A stretch of 64,000 bases of DNA, taken from positions 248,001-312,000 of the forward strand of contig NZ_JBNGOZ010000001.1 of assembly GCF_050589825.1 (NCBI RefSeq). The letters are read 5' to 3'. Of the stretch, positions 1 to 8,137 are shown in pieces. The notes beneath the pieces are model-generated. The model worked only from the letters and a program-made list of their open reading frames with translations. It was not told the DNA's origin and did no database searches. This DNA comes from Carboxylicivirga longa. Lineage in GTDB: Bacteria > Bacteroidota > Bacteroidia > Bacteroidales > Marinilabiliaceae. Made by a program: the position numbers and the translations under genes. Positions within the stretch are counted from its first letter, which is position 1; the number at the start of each line of letters is the position of its first letter.

Positions 1-191
1 TCAATGCCATGTGGAAAACAGTATGAACAACCACCCATTTTCATGAAATTGTGGATTCGTGAAATTCTTCGATTGCCAATTTTCATTGAAATATCAGCAA
101 TCCCATACTCATTATAGTCAAAGGTATTTTTAATACGGTGAAGGTGCTTCGTTTTTACAGAAACACTTACCTCGAAAGCAAAGTCTTTCAT
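1..191 (-). CDS. Partial unknown protein, cut by left edge
   Basis: An open frame starts with ATG at 191 and runs leftward off the window, giving the first 63 residues only. The visible part contains two closely spaced cysteines in the segment GGCSYCFPHG, which could bind a metal, and is otherwise not recognised. It lies 38 bases downstream of the methylase stop on the same strand, so it is probably the last visible gene of the same operon. In such a place a nuclease or other restriction partner would be plausible, but nothing in the 63 residues shows this. The start is the first ATG after the methylase. Confidence 0.5.
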   Translation of the reverse strand, partial: MKDFAFEVSVSVKTKHLHRIKNTFDYNEYGIADISMKIGNRRISRIHNFMKMGGCSYCFPHGI

Positions 192-229
192 TTAAAATCT
201 AGTTAAGTAAACACTTAACTATCGAGACA

Positions 230-2050
230 TTATCCTTCGATTACAACTCCATACCTATTTTCAATAAACTTATCTAACTCGGACTTATTTGTTTCACTAA
301 GCATATATTCAATATCTGCATCTGAAAAATCATATATGCCAAAGTTTTTAATATAATTTCTGCTCAATGAGAAATACCCTGAAGAATATGGCTTGCTTGT
401 ATTAGCAATGTAAAACCAGAACAAACGCGAACTAAATAAAATCTTAATAACCTGAAGCTTGATCGGGTTATTATCAACAACAGCTAATCCATTATAAAAA
501 AGAAGATCTTCTTTAGAAATTATAAAGTTTGGAGTCGATGGTGCTATATGTGGGAAAAATAACTTACTACCCATTTTCTCAAGAGATTGGTTTCTACCAT
601 AAGCATACCATGCTTCGTATTTCCCATTACCTTTATCTCTTCTTGCGAGTATTTCTTTCTTTGTAAATAAATAATTATAGGCTTTAGGGAAACTTTTATA
701 GAAGGATTTCTCCTCAATCACCTTGGGCTGAGATAATTCCTTAACATATCGATATGGAAATATTATTTTCCGTTTTATTAAATCGATATCCGAAATTGTA
801 GTTAACTTATTTGGATTGATAATATCCCTACATATTGCTTTTTCTATTTGAAAAATTTTTTCATCATCTTTCAAATAATAATAGTTTTTATCCTCTTTAA
901 TTGGATCAAATACATATACATTATTTTTTAATGTTGCAATTCCATTTCTTGTTTTATATTGACTACCAAAAGATTTCCCAATATTCTCAATCCTTTTAAT
1001 TAAATCTATCTTACTAAAACTCCAGCCATCTTCAACACCCAAATCCACATATTTCCTTTTTGTATATGTATTTAACCCAAATCTTAATTCAGAACTATTT
1101 ATTTTCTTATACCTAATAAATTGTGAAGCACAATTCTTAATTAAACAAATACAAGTATATGTAGATCTTGAGTGGAATATTTGCTCTCCCCCAAAATCTA
1201 TCAAATCAAATTCATTCCTACGTTTAGTTATGTATTCTCTTAATGCCCTACCATTTACACTTTTTAAGAATGAATTTACAGTTATATAACCAAGTACTCC
1301 ATTTTCCTTTAATTGCTCTAGAGCAATTTGAAAAAATGGGATATACAAATCAGGATGTCCTGTTGCACACACACTCCAGTTTTGCAAATATTTTTTTGTA
1401 TCATCATCTACATTTCTAGAGCAGACGTAAGGTGGATTACCCAGAATGATATCAAAATATAAAGCCCATTCATGGTTTAGCGCATTCCCAACGAATAAAT
1501 TAAAATTAAAGTCTTCGTCTTCACCGCTTAAAAGGGCTACCAACGACAGTAAAAGCTTTGTTCTTTCTATACTATACTCTTGAATATCTAATCCATAAAT
1601 GTGATTCTCGAATATATCATAAAAACTTTTACCAGTTTTATTTCTCAAGTAAATAGCTGAATCGGCTAAAAAGCCTCCGCATCCACATGATATATCTGCA
1701 AGTTTTAAATCAGGCTTGATGACAGTCCTTGAGAAAGCACTTTTTATTATAAAAGACCTAATGTTTGTAGGAGTATATACAGCGCCATTTACAATTTTAT
1801 CCTTGGGTGAAATAACAAACTCAAATAGCTCAATTAAATTTTCAAGCTCAAATTTATCCTCAAATAGATTCAAAAAGTCAGCTAAATAATCCCAATCTTC
1901 ATCCTGCGAATTGATAAGAAGATTTCCAATAAGATTATTGTTAACCACCTTAATGTCATTAATGCTAATAAAAGTCGATATTAATAGGCGATTTATTTTA
2001 CTAACATCGGAAGAATACCCTTTTAAATATTGAAAAATATCCTGTCTCAT
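230..2050 (-). CDS. N6-adenine DNA methyltransferase, Eco57I/TaqI-like
   Basis: This protein should transfer methyl groups from S-adenosylmethionine to adenine N6 in DNA. The SAM-binding motif I is DISCGCGGF at about residues 119-127 and the catalytic motif is NPPY at about 205-208. The order SAM motif then NPPY, plus a long C-terminal half suited to target recognition, matches the gamma-class methylases of type I, IIG or Eco57I/TaqI-like systems. No nuclease motif is obvious. The frame is open to 2089, but the ATG at 2050 is preferred because it overlaps the upstream stop as ATGA, a normal sign of translational coupling. It belongs to the minus-strand operon with an ATPase/kinase and a receiver protein, and is strongly AT-rich, as often seen in transferred defence genes. 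Confidence 0.85.
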   Translation of the reverse strand: MRQDIFQYLKGYSSDVSKINRLLISTFISINDIKVVNNNLIGNLLINSQDEDWDYLADFLNLFEDKFELENLIELFEFVISPKDKIVNGAVYTPTNIRSFIIKSAFSRTVIKPDLKLADISCGCGGFLADSAIYLRNKTGKSFYDIFENHIYGLDIQEYSIERTKLLLSLVALLSGEDEDFNFNLFVGNALNHEWALYFDIILGNPPYVCSRNVDDDTKKYLQNWSVCATGHPDLYIPFFQIALEQLKENGVLGYITVNSFLKSVNGRALREYITKRRNEFDLIDFGGEQIFHSRSTYTCICLIKNCASQFIRYKKINSSELRFGLNTYTKRKYVDLGVEDGWSFSKIDLIKRIENIGKSFGSQYKTRNGIATLKNNVYVFDPIKEDKNYYYLKDDEKIFQIEKAICRDIINPNKLTTISDIDLIKRKIIFPYRYVKELSQPKVIEEKSFYKSFPKAYNYLFTKKEILARRDKGNGKYEAWYAYGRNQSLEKMGSKLFFPHIAPSTPNFIISKEDLLFYNGLAVVDNNPIKLQVIKILFSSRLFWFYIANTSKPYSSGYFSLSRNYIKNFGIYDFSDADIEYMLSETNKSELDKFIENRYGVVIEG

Positions 2051-2811
2051 ACATTGGCAAGTTGTGGGAACACTAAACCGGGATGCCAATCAATTGAGGA
2101 AGGATTATAAGCAGTCCATTTTGAAGCTAATGTATGAGCAAAAGGCTTAACCAACGCATCGTAATAGTCCTTCACTAAACTAATATAAACACTTTCTTGC
2201 TGAAGTTGATTCCAATATGTTGGAAAAAAATTCGATAAAACAAAATCAATGCCAAGAACTACCTCAATAGGATAGAACATTACTCTTGGGGCATCAAAAA
2301 AAATTGTTTGTCCAATATCCATATTATCAAAATTCATCCGGTTACCCCCAAAATGAAGGTGGTACATAGGGTGAGGCTCATTACTAACACTATCAATATG
2401 TCTATCAATATGATAGCAAATCTGATGTTTCATATCATTTGGCCCATCTCCCTTTATTTCAATATTAAATTCCAATTTTTTAAGTGGATCAACTAGATTT
2501 CCCCATGAATCACATGAGGCAATCATATCTATTGATAAAACTAAGGATAATGGATTTAAATTTGAAGGTCTTATATGTCTAGGAGGCATATAAAATGGAA
2601 TTTCTAACGAATCAACCTGATACCCCCAATAGGAATAATCAACCGCATCATTCTTATCAACCTTTCTTGTTCGTGTAAAGTCATTTAACTGATTTGCTGC
2701 TTCCCTTAAGGGATATCCTGTTATCCCCACTTTTTCAATAAGATCTGCAAGGTTTTTTAAATCATGAGCCCTTTCACTCCTGAATTTCTTTTGATCAATA
2801 TTTATTGCCAT
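2047..2811 (-). CDS. Unknown 254-residue protein of the methylase operon
   Basis: I do not recognise this family. The protein is soluble-looking, with no signal peptide or membrane segment. Its most striking segment is a histidine-rich stretch around residues 130-155 (HIDRHID, then HPMYHLHFGG), followed by DAPRVMFYP and a hydrophobic helix; such clustered histidines could be catalytic or metal-binding. It starts 4 bases after the receiver gene and its stop overlaps the methylase start by 4 bases, so production is likely coupled to both. A role as effector, nuclease or sensor in the same system is possible, but only the context supports that. Confidence 0.7.
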   Translation of the reverse strand: MAINIDQKKFRSERAHDLKNLADLIEKVGITGYPLREAANQLNDFTRTRKVDKNDAVDYSYWGYQVDSLEIPFYMPPRHIRPSNLNPLSLVLSIDMIASCDSWGNLVDPLKKLEFNIEIKGDGPNDMKHQICYHIDRHIDSVSNEPHPMYHLHFGGNRMNFDNMDIGQTIFFDAPRVMFYPIEVVLGIDFVLSNFFPTYWNQLQQESVYISLVKDYYDALVKPFAHTLASKWTAYNPSSIDWHPGLVFPQLANV

Positions 2812-2815
2812 AAAA

Positions 2816-3907
2816 CTACAAAGACTCCTTGATAAAGTTTAACCTTTCAATTTCTGAAGGATGTAACCTAATACCTTCGTCAAATCCTTCCCTTTCAAGA
2901 GCTGCTTCCAATGATATGTAATCATAATCTTGCCAGACCTTAGGCTCTCTGGACATGACTATCTTAAACCCTTCTCGAGGATCTAGGGCTCGATTATATC
3001 CTCTACAAACAGTCCAAAATTTATAACTATTTGATTTTTCTATTCTTTCTGGATAAACTATTTCTGAAATGCCAGTCTTCTCTTTTAGTAACTTAACTCG
3101 CTCATTTGCATCAACCATGGCTAGATTCTTACCAGTAATTTCTTTAAAAACTTCTAAAACATCTATCATCCACCAGCGATCCCAACCAACAGAGAACACT
3201 CCATTATATTTTGCATTCTTAAATACTTCATCTCTTATAATATTCCATTTTTCAGACCTTTCAATATCAACACCTAACCTAACTGCCAATAAATCTTGAC
3301 TAATCAATGGACCATTCATATATATTAAATCCTTAAGAATTACCTGTGCAATATTATAAGAAGGCAAGGATTCAGAAATTAATAAAGACGAGTATATTCT
3401 AGCATCAATTTTATCGTATTTAATATCTAGCAACTTATCCATATTAAGTCCAATTTGGTTTATGCATTCATAACCTTTTATAAGTCCGTAGATTCTTCTA
3501 GATTCTTTATCGTAGTTTTGTTGTTCTTTATGAAAACGCATGTCAAACAAATCATGACTACTTAGATCCCTCTTGTATAGGCTTTTAATCTTATCTTGAG
3601 TAGAACAAAGAATTATAGGAATATCAAGATTTTTTAAATCAATTGACCTTTCTCTAATATTTTGCGCTAAGGTTGGTGCTTTATATTGAACTCTTTCTCC
3701 TTTCGAATTTGCAGCAGAATCAAGTTCTAAATCAAGAATAACAGCTTTTATATCACCCTGATTAATACGCTCTGCAATTACGGACAAATCAGCGGTTTCA
3801 AATAATTCAACCTCTAGTAATCCATTTGCCTGCAAAGCATCCTTTATTGCTTCAATCTGGGGACGACCACCATTTATTTCATCGTCAATATATAGTACTT
3901 TCTCCAT
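2816..3907 (-). CDS. Receiver-domain protein with unknown C-terminal domain
   Basis: The first 130 residues look like a CheY-type receiver. They have an acidic pair at D8-D9, a phosphoacceptor candidate at D59 in VILDLELD, a Ser/Thr at 102-103, and a lysine at 127 in RFHKEQ. An insertion after D59 makes the domain unusual. The remaining roughly 230 residues match no output domain I know: no HTH, LytTR or GGDEF signature is visible, although the stretch around 210-235 is helical. The gene sits 3 bases after the kinase-like gene, so that protein is the probable phosphodonor. Because the output end is not a known DNA-binding domain, it may act directly as an effector or switch rather than as a transcription factor. 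Confidence 0.8.
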   Translation of the reverse strand: MEKVLYIDDEINGGRPQIEAIKDALQANGLLEVELFETADLSVIAERINQGDIKAVILDLELDSAANSKGERVQYKAPTLAQNIRERSIDLKNLDIPIILCSTQDKIKSLYKRDLSSHDLFDMRFHKEQQNYDKESRRIYGLIKGYECINQIGLNMDKLLDIKYDKIDARIYSSLLISESLPSYNIAQVILKDLIYMNGPLISQDLLAVRLGVDIERSEKWNIIRDEVFKNAKYNGVFSVGWDRWWMIDVLEVFKEITGKNLAMVDANERVKLLKEKTGISEIVYPERIEKSNSYKFWTVCRGYNRALDPREGFKIVMSREPKVWQDYDYISLEAALEREGFDEGIRLHPSEIERLNFIKESL

Positions 3908-3910
3908 AGC

Positions 3911-6220
3911 TTAATCATTTTTAACGGGTACAATCACCCTAATAGTTGTAGCATACCCTTCTTCTGGTTCTCTTATATAAATGTCGCCATTATATCCTTC
4001 AATGATATCCTTTACGATTTTCAAGCCAAGCCCCGTGCCTGTCATTTCTTCAATTTCATCAGCGAATTTACCTGATGGACTGCTCGTAGTAAAAAATGGA
4101 TCAAACACTTTCTCTTGGTGTTCGACAGGAATACCATCACCATTATCTGAGAAATCTAAATAAATTTGATTGTTGACGCGTCCAGCTTGTACCAGTATTT
4201 TACCATTTGCTCCTGCACGCTTAATTGCTTTTTTAGAATTGGAGAAAAAATTAAATAATATTGAAGCCCATTCTGACTTATGCATTGGACATGTAAAAAG
4301 GTCATAACCATTAAATTCCGGGCTTATCAATTCAATTCCGATTCTTTCACAGTTAGGCGCTGCAACTTTATAAAAAGGCTTAACAACATCCCTAATTTCA
4401 ATTGGCTCCAACTCTCTATTTACATTCTCAGAAACCGCTTTATCAAAATAAGATGTATAAGTTCTAAATGATGAAGAGTTCAAAGCTAATCGCTCTAATT
4501 TTTTTAAAACATCCTGTTCTTCAGAATGATCTCTAATTAAAGCGTGTATATCAAGTTCAAATGCATCTAAATGGTGTTTGATTTCATGAATAAACTCACC
4601 AATAATTAATCCAAGGCTAGATAGTATTCTTAATAACTGAATTTCCTGTAGAAGTTCACTAGTCTTTTTTTCCTGTTCATAATTTGCATCTTTTATCCTT
4701 TGAGCAAAATCACGAAAATCATTTGAAGAGAAATCGTTATCATTTTCTTCAGTCTTAGACTTTTTATCATCTGACTTTTCTTCTTGTTCCTTTTTTTCAG
4801 CAGCCTTTTCAAGTTTTGCTGCAACATCATCTAAAATTTCCTTTGGTTTTTTAGGCTCCCAATCTTTTTGTGTTGTTTGTGATTTCTTTCCCCTTTCAGC
4901 GGAAACTTTTATAGCAGCATCAGTTATTACTTTATAAGTAAAATCTCTCAACTCTTTTAATGCATCATTTTCAAATAAACCTTCTCTACTTGATAGCTCC
5001 TGAAAATTAACACCTTCAGAATCATTAATTTCGATAAATCCGTAAAAGTTATTATTACCATGAGGTGCTAAAATAACTCTTCTACGCACCGAAGCATCTA
5101 GTCCTAACCAATCATTATCAACTTCTCCATATGGTAAAACTCTAAAACCATTTCTGTATAATCGAATTCCTCCCCATATTTCGGCATTTCTCCTGATAAT
5201 GGTTTCAGACTGCTTCGGAATCAATCCTGAATAATATATAAAGTAATAAATCTTTATATGGATATTTCTGAGAAATTTAAAAGGTTTGTATTTTTCATTT
5301 CTTGAGTTTGCTCCTATCTCAATTAAATCCTCAGGAAAGTTAAAATAGGTACTTGATAAAGAATAATACCCATCACCCACACTATCTACATACCCTTCAA
5401 TTATTGCAGTAGCATAGTTATAAAATTCTGAGTTGACATCAACAATTGGCTCTGCGTTGTCAATGTTTCCTTGATAAAAACTTGCTTTGAACCCGGGTTC
5501 TTTTGTATTTTCCTTGACCAATTCTGATAATGGATACGGTTGGAGCAACTCTGATACATACCTAAATGCTCTCTTTAACATCCCTTCTGACCAAATATCA
5601 CGCAAATCATCAATTATGATTATGGTACCTTCAAGCCGATCTTTAGGAATCCACTCTAATTTATTAGAGATTAAATTAATATCCTGATCTATTTTATAAT
5701 CAGCCCAATCAATTTCTACTTTAATCGCTTCTGAATTCTCTTTTGTTTGAGAAATAATTGTCAAGTAGTTTCCTAGTCGATGCGTAGCAAATCGTCCTAT
5801 GCCTTTCTGTCCAGCTCTAGTTCGGTTATATCGTGGTGATTTAGGATTATGAATCTTGTCACTTGATGAAATCTTCATAAAACCAAATATTAATTGATCT
5901 CTAGTCATACCATGACCGTTATCAATGATAGTTAACCTTCCTCCCTTTTTTTCAGTATTTTCAAAATACAAATCTACTGTGGTGGCATCTGCATCATAAG
6001 CATTCTTAACCAACTCTGCTACTGCCGTTTCATGTCTACCGACCAATTCTTTTCCTAATCGGTTAATTATACCAGCATCAACAGAAAAACGAACAAGCTT
6101 TTCGTCTAGACTAGCAATCTCATTTGATAATGAAATAATTAAACTATTATCAGAATTGTCTTTAACCAATTCTTCACTCAATTTTCTTTTTAGCTGTTCA
6201 ATCTTAGCATTATTAACCAT
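3911..6220 (-). CDS. Dual HATPase protein: Hsp90/MORC-like plus histidine kinase
   Basis: Two GHKL ATPase modules lie in one 769-residue chain. The N-terminal one has an N-box with N73 in ELVKNAYDADA, DNGHGM at 100-105 and GQKGIGRFA at 137-145, as in MORC, MutL and Hsp90-type ATPases. A Lys/Glu-rich, probably coiled-coil linker spans about 470-530. The C-terminal module has a possible H-box (EFIHEIKHHL near 580), DNGDGIP from 692, FDPFFTT and GTGLGL, as in sensor kinases. There is no signal peptide or membrane segment, so it should sense something in the cytoplasm. It is 4 bases from the HTH gene and 3 from the receiver gene. A kinase for the neighbouring receiver, gated by the first ATPase, is the natural inference. 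Confidence 0.85.
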   Translation of the reverse strand: MVNNAKIEQLKRKLSEELVKDNSDNSLIISLSNEIASLDEKLVRFSVDAGIINRLGKELVGRHETAVAELVKNAYDADATTVDLYFENTEKKGGRLTIIDNGHGMTRDQLIFGFMKISSSDKIHNPKSPRYNRTRAGQKGIGRFATHRLGNYLTIISQTKENSEAIKVEIDWADYKIDQDINLISNKLEWIPKDRLEGTIIIIDDLRDIWSEGMLKRAFRYVSELLQPYPLSELVKENTKEPGFKASFYQGNIDNAEPIVDVNSEFYNYATAIIEGYVDSVGDGYYSLSSTYFNFPEDLIEIGANSRNEKYKPFKFLRNIHIKIYYFIYYSGLIPKQSETIIRRNAEIWGGIRLYRNGFRVLPYGEVDNDWLGLDASVRRRVILAPHGNNNFYGFIEINDSEGVNFQELSSREGLFENDALKELRDFTYKVITDAAIKVSAERGKKSQTTQKDWEPKKPKEILDDVAAKLEKAAEKKEQEEKSDDKKSKTEENDNDFSSNDFRDFAQRIKDANYEQEKKTSELLQEIQLLRILSSLGLIIGEFIHEIKHHLDAFELDIHALIRDHSEEQDVLKKLERLALNSSSFRTYTSYFDKAVSENVNRELEPIEIRDVVKPFYKVAAPNCERIGIELISPEFNGYDLFTCPMHKSEWASILFNFFSNSKKAIKRAGANGKILVQAGRVNNQIYLDFSDNGDGIPVEHQEKVFDPFFTTSSPSGKFADEIEEMTGTGLGLKIVKDIIEGYNGDIYIREPEEGYATTIRVIVPVKND

Positions 6221-6224
6221 CCTC

Positions 6225-6476
6225 TTATCTTTTAAGAGTTATATGACCACAAACTGCTTCTAAAAGCTCACACGGATTTAAATCAATTGCAAGAGCAATC
6301 AAATACAATTCATCTGCTCTAAGCTTTGTTGTAGGATTTAAAGTTAACTCACTCAAACGCGATGTACTAATTCCTGTTCGTCTAGCAACTTCTGCTTTTT
6401 TTATTGATTTCTTACTTAAAAAGATGCCAAGTTCAGTCATTTCATTTAGATTTTCGGGAAGCAAATATAGAAACAT
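6225..6476 (-). CDS. Small Xre-type HTH regulator
   Basis: An 83-residue protein with a helix-turn-helix core: KKAEVARRTGISTSRLSEL followed by LRADELYLIALAIDLNP is the usual Cro/C1 pattern. It is the first gene of the minus-strand operon and lies 4 bases before the ATPase/kinase gene. Short Xre proteins in this place commonly act as controllers of restriction-modification or defence operons, so autoregulation is likely. An internal ATG at 6440 (residue 13) is an alternative start and would still keep the whole HTH. Confidence 0.8.
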   Translation of the reverse strand: MFLYLLPENLNEMTELGIFLSKKSIKKAEVARRTGISTSRLSELTLNPTTKLRADELYLIALAIDLNPCELLEAVCGHITLKR

Positions 6477-6865
6477 TAAATCAATTTATTGATTATCGAA
6501 ATCAAACACTATTCAAAATTCTGTCATATACAATTAATTAAACGAAAATATTTAGCTCAAATACTATTCTTACATTCTCAACATTTCTTTGTGAGGTTTG
6601 AAAACCATTCTGTTATTTTTAATTCGTATACCCCATAAGACGTGATACAAAAAAAAACATCTATCACTTCCTTAAGATCTAATTGTAAATAGACATGAGC
6701 ATAACACACCTAAAATATACTTATATTTAATTAGTATTTGCTCCTTATTTTCCACCTCAACCAATTTATTTCAAATAATTGTGGATCCGTAATATAAGGG
6801 ATGCTATTTCTTCTTTATATCTTTGGTAGTGTACTTATCTTTGATAATGAATAAAACTTACAAAT
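6477..6865. other. Divergent intergenic region, AT-rich
   Basis: This stretch of 389 bases separates the minus-strand methylase/kinase operon from a small plus-strand gene. It must hold promoters for both sides. On the plus side two perfect -7 boxes are visible near 6818-6843. On the minus side no exact TAnnTTTG box was found before 6476. No RNA gene, repeat or open frame of note is visible. Confidence 0.5.
6818..6843 (+). promoter_or_regulatory. Tandem TAnnTTTG -7 boxes
   Basis: Two identical copies of TATCTTTG, matching the Bacteroidota -7 consensus TAnnTTTG, lie at 6818-6825 and 6836-6843, 18 bases apart. They precede the ATG at 6866. No clear -33 TTG/TTTG box sits at the usual distance from either copy, so promoter strength is uncertain. 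Confidence 0.35.
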
Positions 6866-7099
6866 ATGAATGAATACTATTATAAGTTTGATAGTAAAAG
6901 AATGAAAATAGAATTTCCGAAACTATCGACAAAACTTGAAGATTGTGATGAATTCATTCCTTATTTAAAGCAAAAGCAAGGAGATTTTATTCAAGTAATA
7001 GATGGTAAAGGCGATGCCTTTAGTTATTCATCAGGAAGACCTGTGAGGATTATTAATATATCATTAAAGCAAAAAAAATGGATTTTTTTATTGATATGA
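6866..7099 (+). CDS. Unknown small protein, probable 5' part of a split gene
   Basis: A 77-residue product with no recognised domain. The segment GDFIQVIDGKGDAF faintly recalls the N-terminal domain of RsmE-like rRNA methyltransferases, but the match is too short to name it. It ends just after a run of eight adenines at about 7071-7078, while the next frame opens inside the same run. This suggests that this ORF and the following one were a single gene of roughly 170 residues, broken by a frameshift or read by slippage. Tandem -7 boxes lie directly upstream. Confidence 0.4.
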   Translation: MNEYYYKFDSKRMKIEFPKLSTKLEDCDEFIPYLKQKQGDFIQVIDGKGDAFSYSSGRPVRIINISLKQKKWIFLLI

Positions 7100-7383
7100 A
7101 GTTACACGATTACTGGCATGAAGTAATATTTGAAGAAGTCCTTAATGAGGATATTCCCATTTTGAAAAAGAGGTATGCGAATAGTTTTCAAGAGAATATC
7201 ATGTATAAAGGTAATAAGAACTTCCAGGGTAAAGTATTTCATTTTGTAGATGAGAACAGGGCTAAATTCAGATTCTTTGCCTTTGTTGCAGAGTGGCATA
7301 ATCACAATCCTTTTTACTTCAAGATAATTGACAGGTTAAAAATCATGGCTAAATCACATTATTACCAAGCTGGAAATTATTAA
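7078..7383 (+). CDS. Unknown small protein, probable 3' part of a split gene
   Basis: A 101-residue product rich in aromatic and charged residues, with no signal peptide, membrane segment or domain that I recognise. Its ATG lies at the end of an A8 run and overlaps the upstream frame by 22 bases in a different register. It could be an independent, translationally coupled gene, or the second half of the upstream gene after a -1 shift on the A run. No terminator is obvious just after its stop. Confidence 0.4.
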   Translation: MDFFIDMKLHDYWHEVIFEEVLNEDIPILKKRYANSFQENIMYKGNKNFQGKVFHFVDENRAKFRFFAFVAEWHNHNPFYFKIIDRLKIMAKSHYYQAGNY

Positions 7384-7470
7384 CATTGGGTATATTTAAA
7401 GAGATTAGATTTTAGAAAATTGGATGTTACAATTCTTAAAACTTGACAATCCTCCCCTTTTGAGGTGAAA

Positions 7471-7541
7471 TAACCGGCTAAATTAACACCGATGAAACAC
7501 TGTTCAGAAATTTTAAAATTTCATTACACTATTTTTACAAC
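7471..7541 (+). repeat. 71-base dispersed repeat, copy 1
   Basis: This segment aligns without gaps to 35065-35135, with 54 of 71 positions identical by hand count. Both begin TAACCGG and end ATTTTTACAAC. Neither copy contains an ORF. Its function is unknown; it could be the end of a decayed mobile element or a conserved RNA or regulatory site. Confidence 0.6.
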
Positions 7542-7814
7542 TCAAGCCCTATAGATGCCTCATTTATAAAGCTTAGAAAACTCTGTATCGGTAAGTGAGG
7601 TTAATTGACTGACAATCAGAGTCGTAAGTGATTCTGTGTAATATATCCAATAGGGGTTGATAGGTTGATAATCAAGGCTCTAGTGTGTTAGTTGATGTTT
7701 TTCTTGGGAATATATTTAATCTGTCAAAATTTGTTCAGTGTCACAAAACCACCGTTTGGAGAGACATTTTCCTCTACTATTTTCATAAACTGTTTTCTAA
7801 ATTTAGTTTAAATT

Positions 7815-7840
7815 AAAAAACCACGTTCTATGAGCGTGGT
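7815..7840 (-). terminator. CCACG hairpin with T-run on minus strand
   Basis: The stem ACCACG/CGTGGT (7820-7825 and 7835-7840) is followed on the minus strand by a run of six T (plus-strand A at 7815-7820). This has the form of an intrinsic terminator, but no minus-strand gene lies just upstream of it. It closely resembles the plus-oriented hairpin at 7948, so it may instead be a REP-like palindrome. Confidence 0.45.
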
Positions 7841-7947
7841 CAGAGAAGCTTTACATTTTGCATTAATTGTATTTTAGAAATTCAATCATACGTAATGGCT
7901 TCAATGATTTATATTCGTATTTAATGACCTATGGGCTTATCTCAATG

Positions 7948-7973
7948 CCACGTCCTTTGGGCGTGGATTTTTT
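7948..7973 (+). terminator. CCACG hairpin with T-run on plus strand
   Basis: The stem CCACGTCC/GGGCGTGG (7948-7955 and 7959-7966) with a TTT loop is followed by A and six T. It would stop plus-strand transcripts coming from the small gene at 6866-7383 before the regulator gene. It is the inverted partner of the hairpin at 7815-7840. Confidence 0.5.
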
Positions 7974-8137
7974 ACTCTCACGATTTTACCTTTTGAGAGT
8001 ATGAAAGTTAGTTTTTGATAGATGGACACTAACAGTCAGGTTCATAAATATATAAAACTATATAGTCTATTTGATTTGGAAGTGGTAATACATCTTTGAT
8101 TTCCTTAAAAATCCTTTTAAATGATTATTTTTGAATT

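Larger units (their letters stand above)
7384..8137. other. Non-coding region with repeat and paired hairpins
   Basis: No gene is supported in these 754 bases. They contain one copy of a 71-base dispersed repeat (7471-7541), two hairpins with CCACG/CGTGG stems pointing in opposite directions (7815-7840 and 7948-7973), and an inverted repeat ACTCTC/GAGAGT at about 7974-8000. The last part must hold the promoter of the regulator gene at 8138; CATCTTTG at 8091-8098 is one base away from a -7 box. The density of repeats suggests decayed mobile DNA between the defence-like operon and the polysaccharide locus. Confidence 0.6.

Noticed and set aside
6866..7099. RsmE rRNA methyltransferase fragment
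   Set aside because: Only a short GDxIxxxDGKG-like stretch agrees; the knotted methyltransferase domain is absent.
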